Origin: Porticoccaceae bacterium LTM1
GTDB lineage: Bacteria > Pseudomonadota > Gammaproteobacteria > Pseudomonadales > Porticoccaceae
Assembly (NCBI GenBank): GCA_030252795.1
Contig: CP127080.1
Location: 2,807,501 to 2,871,500 of the forward strand
DNA length: 64,000 nt
Direction: 5' to 3'
Below, piece by piece: positions 1-10,691 of the stretch. The stretch's first letter is position 1. Each line of letters starts with the position of its first letter. Made by a program: the position numbers and the translations under genes. The notes beneath the pieces were generated by a model. The model worked only from the letters and a program-made list of their open reading frames with translations. It was not told the origin of the DNA and ran no database searches.

Positions 1-61
1 TTGAACACTGCTGCGATATTCGGTTTAAACAATACTGATTCTGTAAACAGTCTTTACGCGC

Positions 62-517
62 TTAAGAGAAAGAACCCCAACCTCCACCGGGGGTACCCAG
101 TTGAACGCCAAGACCGTAAAACTCTCCATGGCCAATATACTTGCCGTTTTTAAACCAGGTGACCTGGAATCCACCGCCTACAACACCCACACTGGTGGCC
201 TCAAAACTAATACCTGAAGCACCCTTGAGGGTATTGGGGTCGACATTAAAGGTTGCCTGACCACCGAGTGAGCCAGTAGCACCCAAACCAACAACCATCC
301 CTTTACCATTGAAGGTCAGGTTTGGTCCGCCGGGAAATGACAGGTTACAGTCGACCTGAAGATAGGCGAAAACGTAGGCGCAGGATCCGGAAGCCTTGTC
401 TGTTGTCCAGCTCGCCGCATCTACCTTCAAGTCTGCATATCTCTCAGCCATCTCAACATAGTGTCTTGTGATGGCATTATGAGTATCCTTGCTACGCATA
501 GTGACGTCTTGATTCAT
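62..517 (-). CDS. Small glycine-rich protein of unknown function
   Basis: The protein has 151 residues and no signal peptide or membrane segment. The N-terminal third is polar and helical-looking. From about residue 60 it becomes glycine-rich and beta-like, with motifs GLGATGSLGG, FKNGKYIGHGEFYGLG and a Gly-rich end. The beta-rich C-terminal half with a K-Y-I-G-x-G strand loosely recalls the VapA-type beta-barrel fold of Rhodococcus virulence-associated proteins, but that is an impression from memory. A ribosome site (AAGGAGTAA on the minus strand) lies just before the ATG, which supports this start. It stands alone, facing away from hemL. Function is unknown. Confidence 0.6.
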   Translation of the reverse strand: MNQDVTMRSKDTHNAITRHYVEMAERYADLKVDAASWTTDKASGSCAYVFAYLQVDCNLSFPGGPNLTFNGKGMVVGLGATGSLGGQATFNVDPNTLKGASGISFEATSVGVVGGGFQVTWFKNGKYIGHGEFYGLGVQLGTPGGGWGSFS

Positions 518-964
518 AACATTTACTCCTTAAACATTACGTATAGAGGCTATTTTTTTTGCAGCATGTTGCTACTGGTATGTAGCCTCGAATCACACCA
601 GTTCCTGAAAATTGCATATGACAAATGGATGCTCACGCCCCAAGGCTCTCTGGACATGAGTTTCCGGGACAAGATGATCTCGATGGTGCTCAGAAGTTTA
701 ATTTGACGGGGTCCACTCGATGGCAAACAACCAGCCGTAGTTCGCTGTCGTGCCAGGGAATGCATGAAGTCGGGTTGGATTGGAATGTGAGCTTGAGTCT
801 CCGGCACTTCCATTTGCAAGCTTCCATATGAGACCGGGAAATCCAATGGCCTTTAATGCGACAAGTTGCGATAATTAGCAGCTTTCATTCAAGGCTGTGG
901 TTCTAAACTTTAGTTCAATACTTAACAGAGTCAATGATCCAGCCGAACAAACAGGATTATTATC
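518..964. other. Intergenic region without a supportable gene
   Basis: This 447-base gap separates the small unknown gene from hemL. Open frames exist on both strands, but none has a good ribosome site or a recognisable domain, and the two strands' frames overlap one another. The last 60 bases hold the hemL leader and its AGGA ribosome site. Confidence 0.5.
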
Positions 965-2251
965 GTGACCATGCAACGCTCCGAACAGCTTTTTGAGGCC
1001 GCCCAGCAACATATCCCCGGCGGGGTGAATTCACCGGTGCGGGCGTTCCGCGCTGTGGGTGGCACGCCGGTGTTTTTTGATCGCGCCGAAGGTGCCTACC
1101 TGTTCGATGCTGACGGCAACCGCTATGTGGACTACGTGCAGTCCTGGGGGCCGATGATTCTTGGTCATGGTCACCCGCAAGTGCTGGACGCAATTCGCAC
1201 TCAGCTGGACAAGGGCCTGACCTTTGGTGCCCCCACCGAACTGGAAACTCAACTGGCCGACGCAATCTGCGAGCGTGTGCCGGGTATGGAGATGGTGCGC
1301 ATGGTGAACTCCGGCACCGAAGCAACCATGAGCGCGATTCGTCTGGCACGTGGCTATACCCGCCGCGACAAGATCATCAAATTTGAAGGCTGCTACCACG
1401 GCCACTCCGATTCGCTGCTGATCAAGGCCGGTTCCGGCGCACTGACCATGGGCGTGCCGACATCCCCGGGCGTTCCGGCAGCGCTTGCTGAGCACACTAT
1501 CACCCTGACCTACAACGATATTGAAGGTGTTAAAGCGGCCTTTGCCGAATTGGGTGATGAAGTTGCCTGTGTGATTCTGGAGCCTGTAGCTGGCAACATG
1601 AGCTGCATTCCACCGGTGCCGGGTTTTCTGGAAGCCCTGCGCGAAGAGTGTACCAAGGCGGGAAGCGTGTTAATTATTGACGAGGTAATGACCGGCTTTC
1701 GTGTCAGCCGCACCGGTGCCATTGGCCACTACGGTGTAGACGCAGACCTGATCTGTCTCGGTAAGGTAATTGGCGGTGGTATGCCGGTAGGCGCATTTGG
1801 TGGCAAGCGCGAAATTATGGAACAGATCGCTCCACTGGGGCCGGTGTATCAGGCGGGCACCCTGTCCGGCAACCCTGTGGCTATGGCTGCGGGTCTGGCA
1901 ACCCTTAAGCTGGTAACCGAAGAGAGCTTCCATGCGCCACTGTTCAAGCGCACCGAGGATCTGGTGAACGGCCTGCGCGAACGTGCGGCAGCGGCCAATA
2001 TTCCGTTTACCACCAACCATGTCGGCACCATGTTCGGGCTGTTCTTTACCGAGGCAGAATCGGTGAGTAACTACCAGCAGGTGATGGCGTGCGATACCCA
2101 ACGCTTTAACAAGTTCTTCCACGGTATGTTGAACGAAGGTGTGTATCTGGCACCGGCCAGCTACGAGGCAGGCTTTATGTCGGCGGCGATTACTGATGAA
2201 GATGTGCAGTTTACGCTGGATGCGGCTGAGCGGGTGTTTGCGACGCTGTAA
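965..2251 (+). CDS. hemL: Glutamate-1-semialdehyde 2,1-aminomutase
   Basis: This PLP enzyme converts glutamate-1-semialdehyde to 5-aminolevulinate, the last step of the C5 route to tetrapyrroles, in the cytoplasm. The 428 residues match the family length. The N-terminal [16 protein letters not shown] motif, the [18 protein letters not shown] cofactor-binding stretch, [10 protein letters not shown], and the PLP lysine in [16 protein letters not shown] (about residue 265) are all present. The GTG at 965 is preferred because AGGA sits 8 bases upstream; an in-frame ATG follows at 971 with worse spacing. The next gene is hemB, which uses its product, so two successive haem steps lie together. Confidence 0.97.
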   Translation: MTMQRSEQLFEAAQQHIPGGVNSPVRAFRAVGGTPVFFDRAEGAYLFDADGNRYVDYVQSWGPMILGHGHPQVLDAIRTQLDKGLTFGAPTELETQLADAICERVPGMEMVRMVNSGTEATMSAIRLARGYTRRDKIIKFEGCYHGHSDSLLIKAGSGALTMGVPTSPGVPAALAEHTITLTYNDIEGVKAAFAELGDEVACVILEPVAGNMSCIPPVPGFLEALREECTKAGSVLIIDEVMTGFRVSRTGAIGHYGVDADLICLGKVIGGGMPVGAFGGKREIMEQIAPLGPVYQAGTLSGNPVAMAAGLATLKLVTEESFHAPLFKRTEDLVNGLRERAAAANIPFTTNHVGTMFGLFFTEAESVSNYQQVMACDTQRFNKFFHGMLNEGVYLAPASYEAGFMSAAITDEDVQFTLDAAERVFATL

Positions 2252-2272
2252 GCCGGACCTCGGAATAAAATA

Positions 2273-2357
2273 TCGTCACTCCCGCGCAGGCGGGAGTCCA
2301 TTGTTTGTGGATCCCCGCCTGCGCGGGGATGACGGTAGAGTGTTGCGGGGATGACGA
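2273..2357. repeat. Palindromic intergenic repeat, family A, copy 1
   Basis: Two hairpins face each other: CCCGCGCAGGCGGG and CCCCGCCTGCGCGGGG, flanked by GTCACT and ATGAC ends. A partial extra end (GCGGGGATGACGAC) follows at about 2345. The same pattern recurs after hemB, rsuA and rsmC. It resembles the REP/BIME-type elements common between bacterial genes. Confidence 0.85.
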
Positions 2358-2440
2358 CAGAGATTACAGCCGCTACTAATGCTACTCTTAGCACCTCTGA
2401 ATTAATGCCAGACTGAGCAAAGCGGGCAACACCGCTATAG

Positions 2441-3511
<1,071 letters not shown>

Positions 3512-3512
3512 A

Positions 3513-3580
3513 TCGTCATTCCCGTGAAAACGGGAATCCATCATTGCTCACAATGGATCCCCGCCTGCGCGGGGATGACG
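3513..3580. repeat. Palindromic intergenic repeat, family A, copy 2
   Basis: The left arm is TCATTCCCGTGAAAACGGGA and the right arm is CCCCGCCTGCGCGGGGATGA, separated by a short AT-richer middle. It fills most of the hemB-rsuA gap. The left hairpin has diverged in its loop relative to copies 1, 3 and 4. Confidence 0.85.
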
Positions 3581-3593
3581 CACTGAGAATTAA

Positions 3594-4319
3594 ATGCGCC
3601 TCGATAAATTTTTATCCAACGCCACCGACTTCTCCCGCTCCGAGATTAAAAAGTTGATCAAGGCGGGGGAGGTGACTGTGGATGGCATGTCCGCATCCGG
3701 CCCAAACCAGCAGGTAAATGAAGATAGTGATATCTGCCTGTATGGCAATTCGGTCAGCCAGCCAACAGCACGCTATTTTATGCTCTATAAACCGGACGGT
3801 TATGTGTCGGTGACCAAGGATGCCGAGCACCCGACCGCGATTGATTTGTTGGTAGATGAACCACGCAGTGGTGAGTTGCAGATCGCCGGGCGACTGGATC
3901 TGGATGCTACTGGTTTGTTGTTGATTACCGATGACGGCCAGTGGAACCATGCGCTGACGTCGCCGAAAAGCGACTGCAAAAAAACCTATCTGGTAACGCT
4001 AGCGAATCCGATTTCGGAAAACGATGCGGAGAAAATTGCCCGCAAGTTCAGCGAGGGCGTTTGGCTGGATAATGAAAAGCGCCGCACCCTGCCTGCGGTA
4101 CTGGAAATGATTTCCGGGACTGAAGCGCGGCTAACCATTGCAGAAGGAAAATACCATCAGGTGAAAAGGATGTTTGCCTCACAGGGCAATCGGGTGGTGA
4201 CACTGCATCGCGAACGGATTGGCGAGATTGTTCTGGATGCAGATATGGAGCCTGGGGAGTATCGGGCGCTGACGGAAGACGAGATTGATAGCGTGTGGAA
4301 TTCAGGTGGCGGCAAGTAA
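3594..4319 (+). CDS. rsuA: 16S rRNA pseudouridine(516) synthase
   Basis: It isomerises U516 of 16S rRNA to pseudouridine. The first 60 residues form an S4 RNA-binding domain (MRLDKFLSNATDFSRSEIKK). The catalytic core has the family motif GRLDLDATGLLLITDDG with its catalytic aspartate, followed by KTYLVTL and YHQVKRMFASQGNRVVTLHR. The 241-residue length fits RsuA rather than the longer RluB/RluE forms. A second 16S rRNA modification gene, rsmC, follows on the same strand with repeats between them. Confidence 0.93.
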   Translation: MRLDKFLSNATDFSRSEIKKLIKAGEVTVDGMSASGPNQQVNEDSDICLYGNSVSQPTARYFMLYKPDGYVSVTKDAEHPTAIDLLVDEPRSGELQIAGRLDLDATGLLLITDDGQWNHALTSPKSDCKKTYLVTLANPISENDAEKIARKFSEGVWLDNEKRRTLPAVLEMISGTEARLTIAEGKYHQVKRMFASQGNRVVTLHRERIGEIVLDADMEPGEYRALTEDEIDSVWNSGGGK

Positions 4320-4325
4320 GCGCCG

Positions 4326-4352
4326 GAATCCTTCGCTGCACTCAGGATGACA
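4326..4352. repeat. Half copy of intergenic repeat family B
   Basis: The sequence CCTTCGCTGCACTCAGGATGAC matches one arm of the 46252-46330 element. It sits directly after rsuA and just before a family A repeat, so two unrelated repeat families share this gap. Confidence 0.65.
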
Positions 4353-4381
4353 GGCCTGCAACCGTCACTAGTACCTCGTCA

Positions 4382-4443
4382 CCGTCACTCCCGCGAAGGC
4401 GGGTATCAAGAGTTTTATGGATCCCCGCCTTCGCGGGGATGAC
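4382..4443. repeat. Palindromic intergenic repeat, family A, copy 3
   Basis: Arms are TCACTCCCGCGAAGGCGGG and CCCCGCCTTCGCGGGGATGA. The inner pairs differ from copies 1 and 2 (GAAGGC/GCCTTC in place of GCAGGC/GCCTGC), a paired change that keeps the hairpins intact. Confidence 0.85.
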
Positions 4444-4475
4444 AAGTAACGTTAACCAGTAATTGAAAATCATTT

Positions 4476-5513
4476 ATGAGCGACAACTGTTTCGGCCAAC
4501 TGCTTTCTGACATTCACTCCGGCGAAGGTAAAACCCTGCTGATTGTGGATGAAAATCTTCCAGACGCGCCATTTGCGTCACTGGCTGGTCGCGACCTGTC
4601 GCTACTCACCAACCGTTTTGATATTCACCAGCAGGCCGTTGCCGCCAAACTGGATGCGCACTTCAGCGATTTCGATACCACGGTATTTGCACCGCAAAGT
4701 TTTCAGCGCATCTGTTATCGGGTTTCAAAAGAAAAGCCGGTGGTGCATCACCTGATCAATCGTGCCTTTGATTTATTAGTCCAAGGCGGCGAGTTGATTT
4801 TGTCGGGCGAAAAAAACGACGGCCTGAAAACCTACGCCAAAAAAGCCGGTGAATATTTTCAAAGCGACGTGCACACCGAAAAAGATGGCAACTGCTACAC
4901 CGCGTATATTGCCAAAAACTCCGATGAAGCCGGTGAGCCACTGGACGATAAAAATTACTCGGAATTGCGCTCTTTAATCTCTCTCGACGATGAACAACTG
5001 TTCAGCAAACCGGGTGTGTTTGGCTGGGATAAAATTGATCGCGGCAGCGCTTTTCTGGTTGAGCATCTGCCGCAGTTTTTAAAACATCTGCCCAAAGAAG
5101 CCGCCCTGCTGGATTTGGGTTGCGGCTACGGCTATATCGCCAGCTCGGCACGGCAGTATGGTTTCGAACGCATTGTCGCCACTGACAACAACGCCGCAGC
5201 ACTGGCTGCCTGTAAAAAGAATTTTGAGTTGCTGAACATTAACGGCGAAGTGATTGCCGACGATGCCGGCAGCAATATCCGCGAGCGCTTTAATGTGGTG
5301 TTGTGCAATCCGCCCTTTCACCAAGGCTTTGCCACCGACGGGCGTTTGACCGACAAATTCCTCGCCACGACCAAACGGGTGTTGCGCCGCAGTGGCAAGG
5401 GATTATTTGTAGTAAACAGTTTTGTGCCGCTGCCGCAAAAAGCGAAGCAGTACTTTGATCAGGTAGAAATCGTTGCGGAAAACAAAAGCTTTAAGTTGGT
5501 TGCTGTAAGCTAG
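4476..5513 (+). CDS. rsmC: 16S rRNA (guanine(1207)-N(2))-methyltransferase
   Basis: The protein has 345 residues with the two-domain layout of RsmC. The N-terminal half is a degenerate methyltransferase-like domain. The C-terminal half is a SAM-dependent methyltransferase with ALLDLGCGYGYIA (motif I, about residue 210) and the catalytic NPPF motif in VVLCNPPFHQGFATDGRLT. In E. coli the protein methylates G1207 in the 30S subunit. It lies downstream of rsuA, giving two small-subunit rRNA modification genes in a row. Confidence 0.93.
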   Translation: MSDNCFGQLLSDIHSGEGKTLLIVDENLPDAPFASLAGRDLSLLTNRFDIHQQAVAAKLDAHFSDFDTTVFAPQSFQRICYRVSKEKPVVHHLINRAFDLLVQGGELILSGEKNDGLKTYAKKAGEYFQSDVHTEKDGNCYTAYIAKNSDEAGEPLDDKNYSELRSLISLDDEQLFSKPGVFGWDKIDRGSAFLVEHLPQFLKHLPKEAALLDLGCGYGYIASSARQYGFERIVATDNNAAALAACKKNFELLNINGEVIADDAGSNIRERFNVVLCNPPFHQGFATDGRLTDKFLATTKRVLRRSGKGLFVVNSFVPLPQKAKQYFDQVEIVAENKSFKLVAVS

Positions 5514-5529
5514 GAAATAACTCAAGAAT

Positions 5530-5595
5530 GCCATTCCCGCGCAGGCGGGAATCCACAGGCACATGAAAATATGGACTCCCGCCTACGCGGGAGTG
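5530..5595. repeat. Palindromic intergenic repeat, family A, copy 4
   Basis: Arms are CCATTCCCGCGCAGGCGGGA and GACTCCCGCCTACGCGGGAG. It lies between the convergent ends of rsmC and the PilZ gene, so it could also act as a bidirectional terminator. Confidence 0.8.
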
Positions 5596-5628
5596 GCTAA
5601 AATGGAATTGATCAGATCTTCCTTGATT

Positions 5629-6015
5629 TTATAAATCTAACTGCTGCAACACCGCAAAGGCTTCGGCTTCCATATCGAGTATCTGGCAACCGACTGGCGT
5701 GTCGCCGTCGCTGTTGGTATCACCCACCCAGCGGCACTGCACTTTTATTTCCATCCACGGTAGTTGAACGTCACCCTTGGTAGACAGTTGCAGCTGCATT
5801 ACCTGACCCAGTTCACAGGGCTGTTCACACAACAGCAAGATGCCTTCGCGGTGGACATCGGCCAATTTACCAAGGCTGTTGCCTGTCTCAATATCCATGG
5901 CATCAATCAAGCCGTGAATGTCGTGCCGATGCAGGCGGCGCTGCTCTTCAATGGTCAAATTCATCAATTTGTTACTCTTATTATCGTTTTTAAAACCGTT
6001 ACTTCTGACGCTCAA
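5629..6015 (-). CDS. PilZ domain protein with a degenerate second motif
   Basis: This 128-residue protein looks like a single PilZ domain, the family that senses cyclic di-GMP. The first ligand motif RxxxR is present as RRLHR. The second, normally (D/N)xSxxG, reads DVHREG, so the serine is replaced by histidine; binding may be altered. The ATG at 6015 overlaps the 3' end of the upstream TPR gene by 17 bases. An in-frame ATG at 5964 ([13 protein letters not shown]) is an equally good start and would leave a short gap. It is last in a mrcB-TPR-PilZ series on the minus strand. Confidence 0.75.
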
Positions 6016-6496
6016 TGTCGGTGAGTATATCTTTCAGCTGGCTGTAACTGTCGCTCTTCTTATCGGTCACAGTCAGCCCCTGGCGGGCAAACTGTTCAGC
6101 ACGGCTGAGTTGCGACATCGCCAGGTAATTATGCGCCAGCAGCAGATATATATCGGCCTGATAGCGGTCAATCCTTAGCGCACGTTCAGCAACACTGATC
6201 GAAGCGTCGTAGCTTTGCTGGCTATACAGAGACCAACCCTTCTCCAGCAAGCCATTTACCGCACGCTCGGTTTTATTGGAATCAGCCTGGCCGGGCACAA
6301 TGGCCACTGGCGAGGCAGATGAATCCGGTTCAACCACTGGCGCTTGTTGCTGCGGCGCTGAGCTGCCCGCCTCTTCCACTGGCGCGCGATATGGGCCGTT
6401 ACTGGGTGGGTAAGTTACCGGCTGCGAAGACGGTGGCAGAGTGGTACAACCCACCGCCGATAATGTCAGTGCAGTCAGCAGTATCTTTTTATTCAT
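5999..6496 (-). CDS. TPR-containing lipoprotein
   Basis: The precursor has 165 residues. A lipoprotein signal [17 protein letters not shown] puts the acylated Cys at residue 17, followed by a Pro/Ser/Gln-rich linker to about residue 80. The C-terminal half has TPR-like helices ([29 protein letters not shown], given here as its general position, and [20 protein letters not shown]). It is probably anchored to the outer membrane as a periplasmic scaffold. Its start codon abuts the stop codon of mrcB exactly, so it is very likely coupled to PBP1B synthesis and may assist it, as lipoprotein partners do for this class of synthase. Confidence 0.8.
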
Positions 6497-8818
6497 TTAA
6501 TTGCCCCATAAATCCTTAAACCAGTCCACCACCGATTTTCTCGGCTCCTCATAACAAGGACCTTTTTCGGTTGGTTCGGTGCCGTTGATAAACGGCAAAT
6601 AGCGAGCGTCTTTACAATCTTCGCCACTGAGACGATTTTGTGCATCAACCCATAGGTAGCTTACCTCTTGCGGCTTGCGAAATGCCATCGACTCATTGTC
6701 GATGCCGGCCATCAGGTCTGTCCAAACCCTGAGCGCGCCGGTACCACCGGTCAGCGGCATGCTGCTGTTGTCGTCCATGCCTAACCACACAACACTGAGG
6801 TAGTTACCGCTAAAACCTGCAAACCAGCTGTCGCGTTGGTCATTGGATGTGCCGGTCTTGCCAGCCACCACCATCTCCTGTGGCAAGCGGGAGTAGGCAT
6901 TTTTGCCGGTACCTTCGCGCACTACAACCTGCAGACCGTATTGCAACAGGTGCATGCTTTCGGCACTGAAACGTTGCTCCACTTCGTGAGCGTAACGGCG
7001 CAGCGGCTCGTTGTCTGCGGTGTAAACCGCATCGATGGCGCTGAGCCGGGTGTAAAAACCGTCGGCGGCAATGGTGTGGTAGATCCCTGCTATTTCATAA
7101 GGTGACATTCCGGTGGCACCCAGCAACAGCGAGGGCACCGGATTTACTTCCCGCTCCAGACCGAGTCGCTCAAGGGTATCAACAACGGTTGGCACCCCGA
7201 GCTCCATACCCAGACGTGCAGTAGCGAGGTTGTAGGATTGCCCCAATGCCTCGTAAAGCGGTACATCGCCGTGCTCTTCACGGCCATAGTTTTTCGGCTG
7301 CCAGACCTGGCCGTCCTGGGCAGTGATACTGAATTCGGTATCGCTGATCAGGGATGACAAGGTGTAGCGCTGCTTTTCCAGCGCGGTTAAAAATACCGCT
7401 GGCTTGATGGTGGAACCCACCGGACGAATGGCATCGAGAGCGCGATTGAAGCCGGCAAATCCTGGCTGGCGACCACCGGCCAGCGCCACCACTTTGCCAG
7501 AGCCAACACGAGTGACCACTGCGCCCGCTTCCAGCTTGTCTTTCTCCATGCGATAGCCCTGCTCGAGATTAGCGAGGCGATTGCTGATACTGCGCTCCAG
7601 CTGCCACTGCACCTGCGGGTCAAAACTGGTAAAAATACGCAGCCCTTCGCTGCGCAGATCCTCGGCGCTGTAATCCTGTTGCAACTGGCGCTTCACCAGA
7701 TCGAGATAAGCCGGGTAGCGGTTAAAGGCGGTGGCACGCTCTGATACCACACCAAGTCGTTTCAGTTTTGCCCCCCGTGCCTGATCGCCACTGATCATGC
7801 CGACTTCCGCCATTACATCCAACACCAGGTCGCGGCGCTGTTTGGCTCGTTCGGGGTGGCTCCATGGGTCGTAGTAGGAAGCACCTTTCACCAGCCCGAC
7901 CAGTAACGCCACCTGATGCAGTTCAAGCTCCTGTACCGGCTGGCGGAAGTAGTGACGGCTGGCAAGGGCAAAGCCATGAATGGCGCGGCGACCAGCCTGG
8001 CCCAGAAATACTTCGTTGAAATAGGTTTCGAGAATTTCCGACTTGCTGTAGTGCAACTCCAACAGCAACGCCATGGGAATTTCCATCAGCTTACGCACCA
8101 GGGTACGGTCCTGGGTGAGATAGAAGTTCTTCACCAGCTGCTGGGTAACGGTACTTCCACCTTGACGCATTGAGCCGGATTGCAGGTTAGCCTTCATGGC
8201 GCGAGCGATTCCACGCAACGACACACCGTGGTGCTCATAAAAGCGGCGGTCCTCCACCGCCAGCAAACCGTCTACCAGATAGGGCGGCAGCTCTTCCAGT
8301 TTTACCAGTTCCCGATCTTCCAGGTGGGTTGGGAAAATACCGCCGATGCGCACCGGCTCCAATCTGGCTACGGCCACGCGCCCATCATTGGAGTCGAGCC
8401 GCTCCAGCAGGCCGTCATCAAAGCGCAGGTCGAGAAAACGTGCCGGCTCCTCGCCATCCCAGAATCGAAATCCGCGGCTGTACAACTCAACGTGATCGCC
8501 ACTGATTCGATACTGACCAGGCTGACGCGGTTGGCTCGACTGGCGATACCCCAGTTCATCCAGCTCCCAGGCCAACTGGCTTGGCGTGAGAGCCAATCCT
8601 TCATAGAGATCCAGCGAACGGCTGTATACATGGGCGGGAAGAGCCCATTTGCGGCCTTCAAACTTGTCGCGAATCATCAGGTCCAGAATTCCCAGCCCGA
8701 CGATGGCGATCACAAAACCCCACAGCATCGTCTTCCAGAACAGACGACGCCAGAAACTGGTTTTTTTCGTATTGCGGCCCTTTTTACGGCTGACCTTGCG
8801 CTTTTTTCGAGTGGCCAA
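6497..8818 (-). CDS. mrcB: Penicillin-binding protein 1B (bifunctional transglycosylase/transpeptidase)
   Basis: This bifunctional enzyme polymerises and cross-links peptidoglycan at the inner membrane. A basic cytoplasmic tail ([11 protein letters not shown]) precedes one membrane helix at about residues 28-50, then a UB2H-like region. The GT51 glycosyltransferase domain carries [10 protein letters not shown] and [14 protein letters not shown], with the catalytic glutamate in the first motif. The transpeptidase domain has the SxxK motif in [12 protein letters not shown], and KTGT. The length of 773 residues fits PBP1B. A TPR lipoprotein gene follows without a gap. Confidence 0.95.
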
Positions 8819-8910
8819 AAAACACCTGCTTGCTGTTATGACTTGCTGAACTCACGAGAGACAGGATAATAGCCTCCTCAGTTGTAGACAGGAACCGGTT
8901 GGAAAAATTT

Positions 8911-9900
8911 ATGGCCAAATACGATATTTATGGGGTGGGCGCTGCGCTGGTGGACACCGAAATCGAAGTACAGGACAGCGACCTGCAAACTCTCAGCATC
9001 GACAAAGGCCTGATGACCCTGGTTGATGAGGCCCGCCAGGCAGAGCTGATTGCACATCTGTCGGATCACCTCACCACTTCCAAACGCGCCAGCGGCGGCT
9101 CCGCAGCCAATACCATAATTGGCGCCAGCTACTTCGGTGCGAGCACCTATTACTCCTGTAAGGTAGCCAATGACGACAACGGCCGTTTTTATCTTCAGGA
9201 TCTGCGCGATGCCGGTGTCGACTTCGTCAATGGCGAGCTACCTGAAGGCACCACCGGCAAATGCCTGGTGCTGATCACTCCGGATGCCGAGCGCAGCATG
9301 AATACCTTTTTGGGTATTAGCGAAACCCTGTGCCCCAACAACCTCAACCCGGACGCCATCGCCGAGTCCGAGTACGTTTACCTGGAAGGCTACCTGGTGA
9401 CTTCCGCTACCGGCCGCCCGGCAGCTATTGAGGCGCGCAAACTGGCAGAACAGTCCGGTGTTAAAACCGCGCTGAGCCTGTCCGACCCGGGCATGGTTAT
9501 GTACTTTAAAGAGGGTTTGCAGGAGATGATCGGCGATCGCGTCAATCTGCTGTTTGCCAACAAAGAAGAAGCGATGGGCTGGACCGAAACAGACAATATC
9601 GAAGCCGCCTGCGAAGCAATGAAAGCGACTGCCGATTGCTTTGCCATCACCCTGGGTGCCGAAGGTGCAATTTTGTTTGACGGCGAGCAGTTACACAAAG
9701 TGGATGCTCCGTCAGTAAAAGCCATCGACACCAACGGTGCCGGCGATATGTTTGCCGGTGCGTTTTTGTACGGTATCACTCAAGGAATGAGCTATCCGCA
9801 TGCAGGGGCACTGGCCTGCCGCGCCGCGGCGCAGGTGGTAAGCCAATACGGGCCGCGCCTGAGGGCGGAGCAGCATCAAGAGGTCCTGTCCACTATTTAA
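8911..9900 (+). CDS. PfkB-family sugar/nucleoside kinase (adenosine kinase-like)
   Basis: This cytoplasmic ATP-dependent kinase of the ribokinase/PfkB family most resembles bacterial adenosine kinase-type members. Evidence is the N-terminal DIYGVGAALVDTE, the GGSAANT signature 1, and the C-terminal signature DTNGAGDMFAGAFLYG with the catalytic aspartate. The ATG at 8911 has GGAAA five bases upstream; an in-frame TTG at 8899 is less likely. The exact substrate cannot be read from sequence. It runs divergently from mrcB and is not obviously in an operon. Confidence 0.88.
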   Translation: MAKYDIYGVGAALVDTEIEVQDSDLQTLSIDKGLMTLVDEARQAELIAHLSDHLTTSKRASGGSAANTIIGASYFGASTYYSCKVANDDNGRFYLQDLRDAGVDFVNGELPEGTTGKCLVLITPDAERSMNTFLGISETLCPNNLNPDAIAESEYVYLEGYLVTSATGRPAAIEARKLAEQSGVKTALSLSDPGMVMYFKEGLQEMIGDRVNLLFANKEEAMGWTETDNIEAACEAMKATADCFAITLGAEGAILFDGEQLHKVDAPSVKAIDTNGAGDMFAGAFLYGITQGMSYPHAGALACRAAAQVVSQYGPRLRAEQHQEVLSTI

Positions 9901-9963
9901 CCCCTTCTTCCTGGAACTGACTCTTCTGGCAAAGCGAAGATTGTGCGCTATTGTTAGTAATCA

Positions 9964-9997
9964 GGGCCTGCTTACAAAAGTTATTGTAAACAGGCCC
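9964..9997. repeat. Inverted repeat with GGGCCTG ends
   Basis: Arms GGGCCTGCTTACAA and TTGTAAACAGGCCC pair over 14 bases with one mismatch. There is no T-run, so it is not a classical terminator. The related motif GGGCCTGTTAAC occurs at 10681 and 57874. Confidence 0.6.
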
Positions 9998-10039
9998 CAA
10001 TCAAAGCAATGGATTACCGTCAGTAACAAGGAGAACAAT

Positions 10040-10681
10040 ATGGAGCAGGCCTACCGGTCTTTCAACACGGATGGTTTATCACTTCGTCAATCCCCTCAAG
10101 CTCACTCCGTTTTTTTCCATACCATCGAGTCACTGGGCCGAGTAATGGAGATACGGGACCTCTATGTCCATTCACATCAAAACAGTGTTTCCAGCCTCGC
10201 CTATCAGATTGGCAAGGTTATGGGGCTTGATGGCGATTCACTCCAGGGACTGAAGTTTGGTGCAGCCTTGCATGACATCGGAAAAATTGGCGTGCCATCC
10301 TCAATTCTGAACAAGCCGGCAAAACTATCACCAGAAGAGTTTGCGCTGGTAAAAAAGCACTGTGAAATGGGCTATCAAATTCTTCAGGGAATTGAGTTTC
10401 CGTGGCCAGTAGCCGATATGGTTTACCAACATCACGAACGATTGGATGGATCGGGTTATCCGCGAGGACTAAGTGGAAATGAAATTTTACTGGAGGCGCA
10501 AATTATCAGTGTCGCAGACATTGTTCACAGCATCAGCGAAGAGAGACCGTATCGACTTGCGAAAGGCTTGTGCAAGGCGAGGGAGGTAATCACTGAAGGG
10601 TCAGGCAAATTTTTTCACCCTGAGGTGGTCAGGGCCTGCCTGAGTATCATTCAACCCAGAGATGCAATCAGCATCTACTAG
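10040..10681 (+). CDS. HD-GYP domain protein, probable cyclic di-GMP phosphodiesterase
   Basis: This single-domain HD-GYP protein of 213 residues is expected to hydrolyse cyclic di-GMP. It has HDIGKIGVP at residues 78-86, HHERLDGSGYPRGL at about 131-144 (the GYP triad with its metal histidines), and EAQIISVADIVHSI downstream. There is no receiver or sensory domain, so it may act through partners. AAGGAG lies just upstream of the ATG at 10040, which I prefer to a longer in-frame start at 9941. The stop converges with a TonB receptor gene 10 bases away. Confidence 0.9.
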   Translation: MEQAYRSFNTDGLSLRQSPQAHSVFFHTIESLGRVMEIRDLYVHSHQNSVSSLAYQIGKVMGLDGDSLQGLKFGAALHDIGKIGVPSSILNKPAKLSPEEFALVKKHCEMGYQILQGIEFPWPVADMVYQHHERLDGSGYPRGLSGNEILLEAQIISVADIVHSISEERPYRLAKGLCKAREVITEGSGKFFHPEVVRACLSIIQPRDAISIY

Positions 10682-10691
10682 GGCCTGTTAA

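Noticed and set aside
550-846. A 98-codon open frame on the minus strand
   Set aside because: It has no ribosome site, no domain, and overlaps equally open frames on the other strand; it is probably non-coding.
8180-8869. A 229-codon frame opposite mrcB
   Set aside because: It is a shadow of the PBP1B gene, whose motifs are all on the minus strand.
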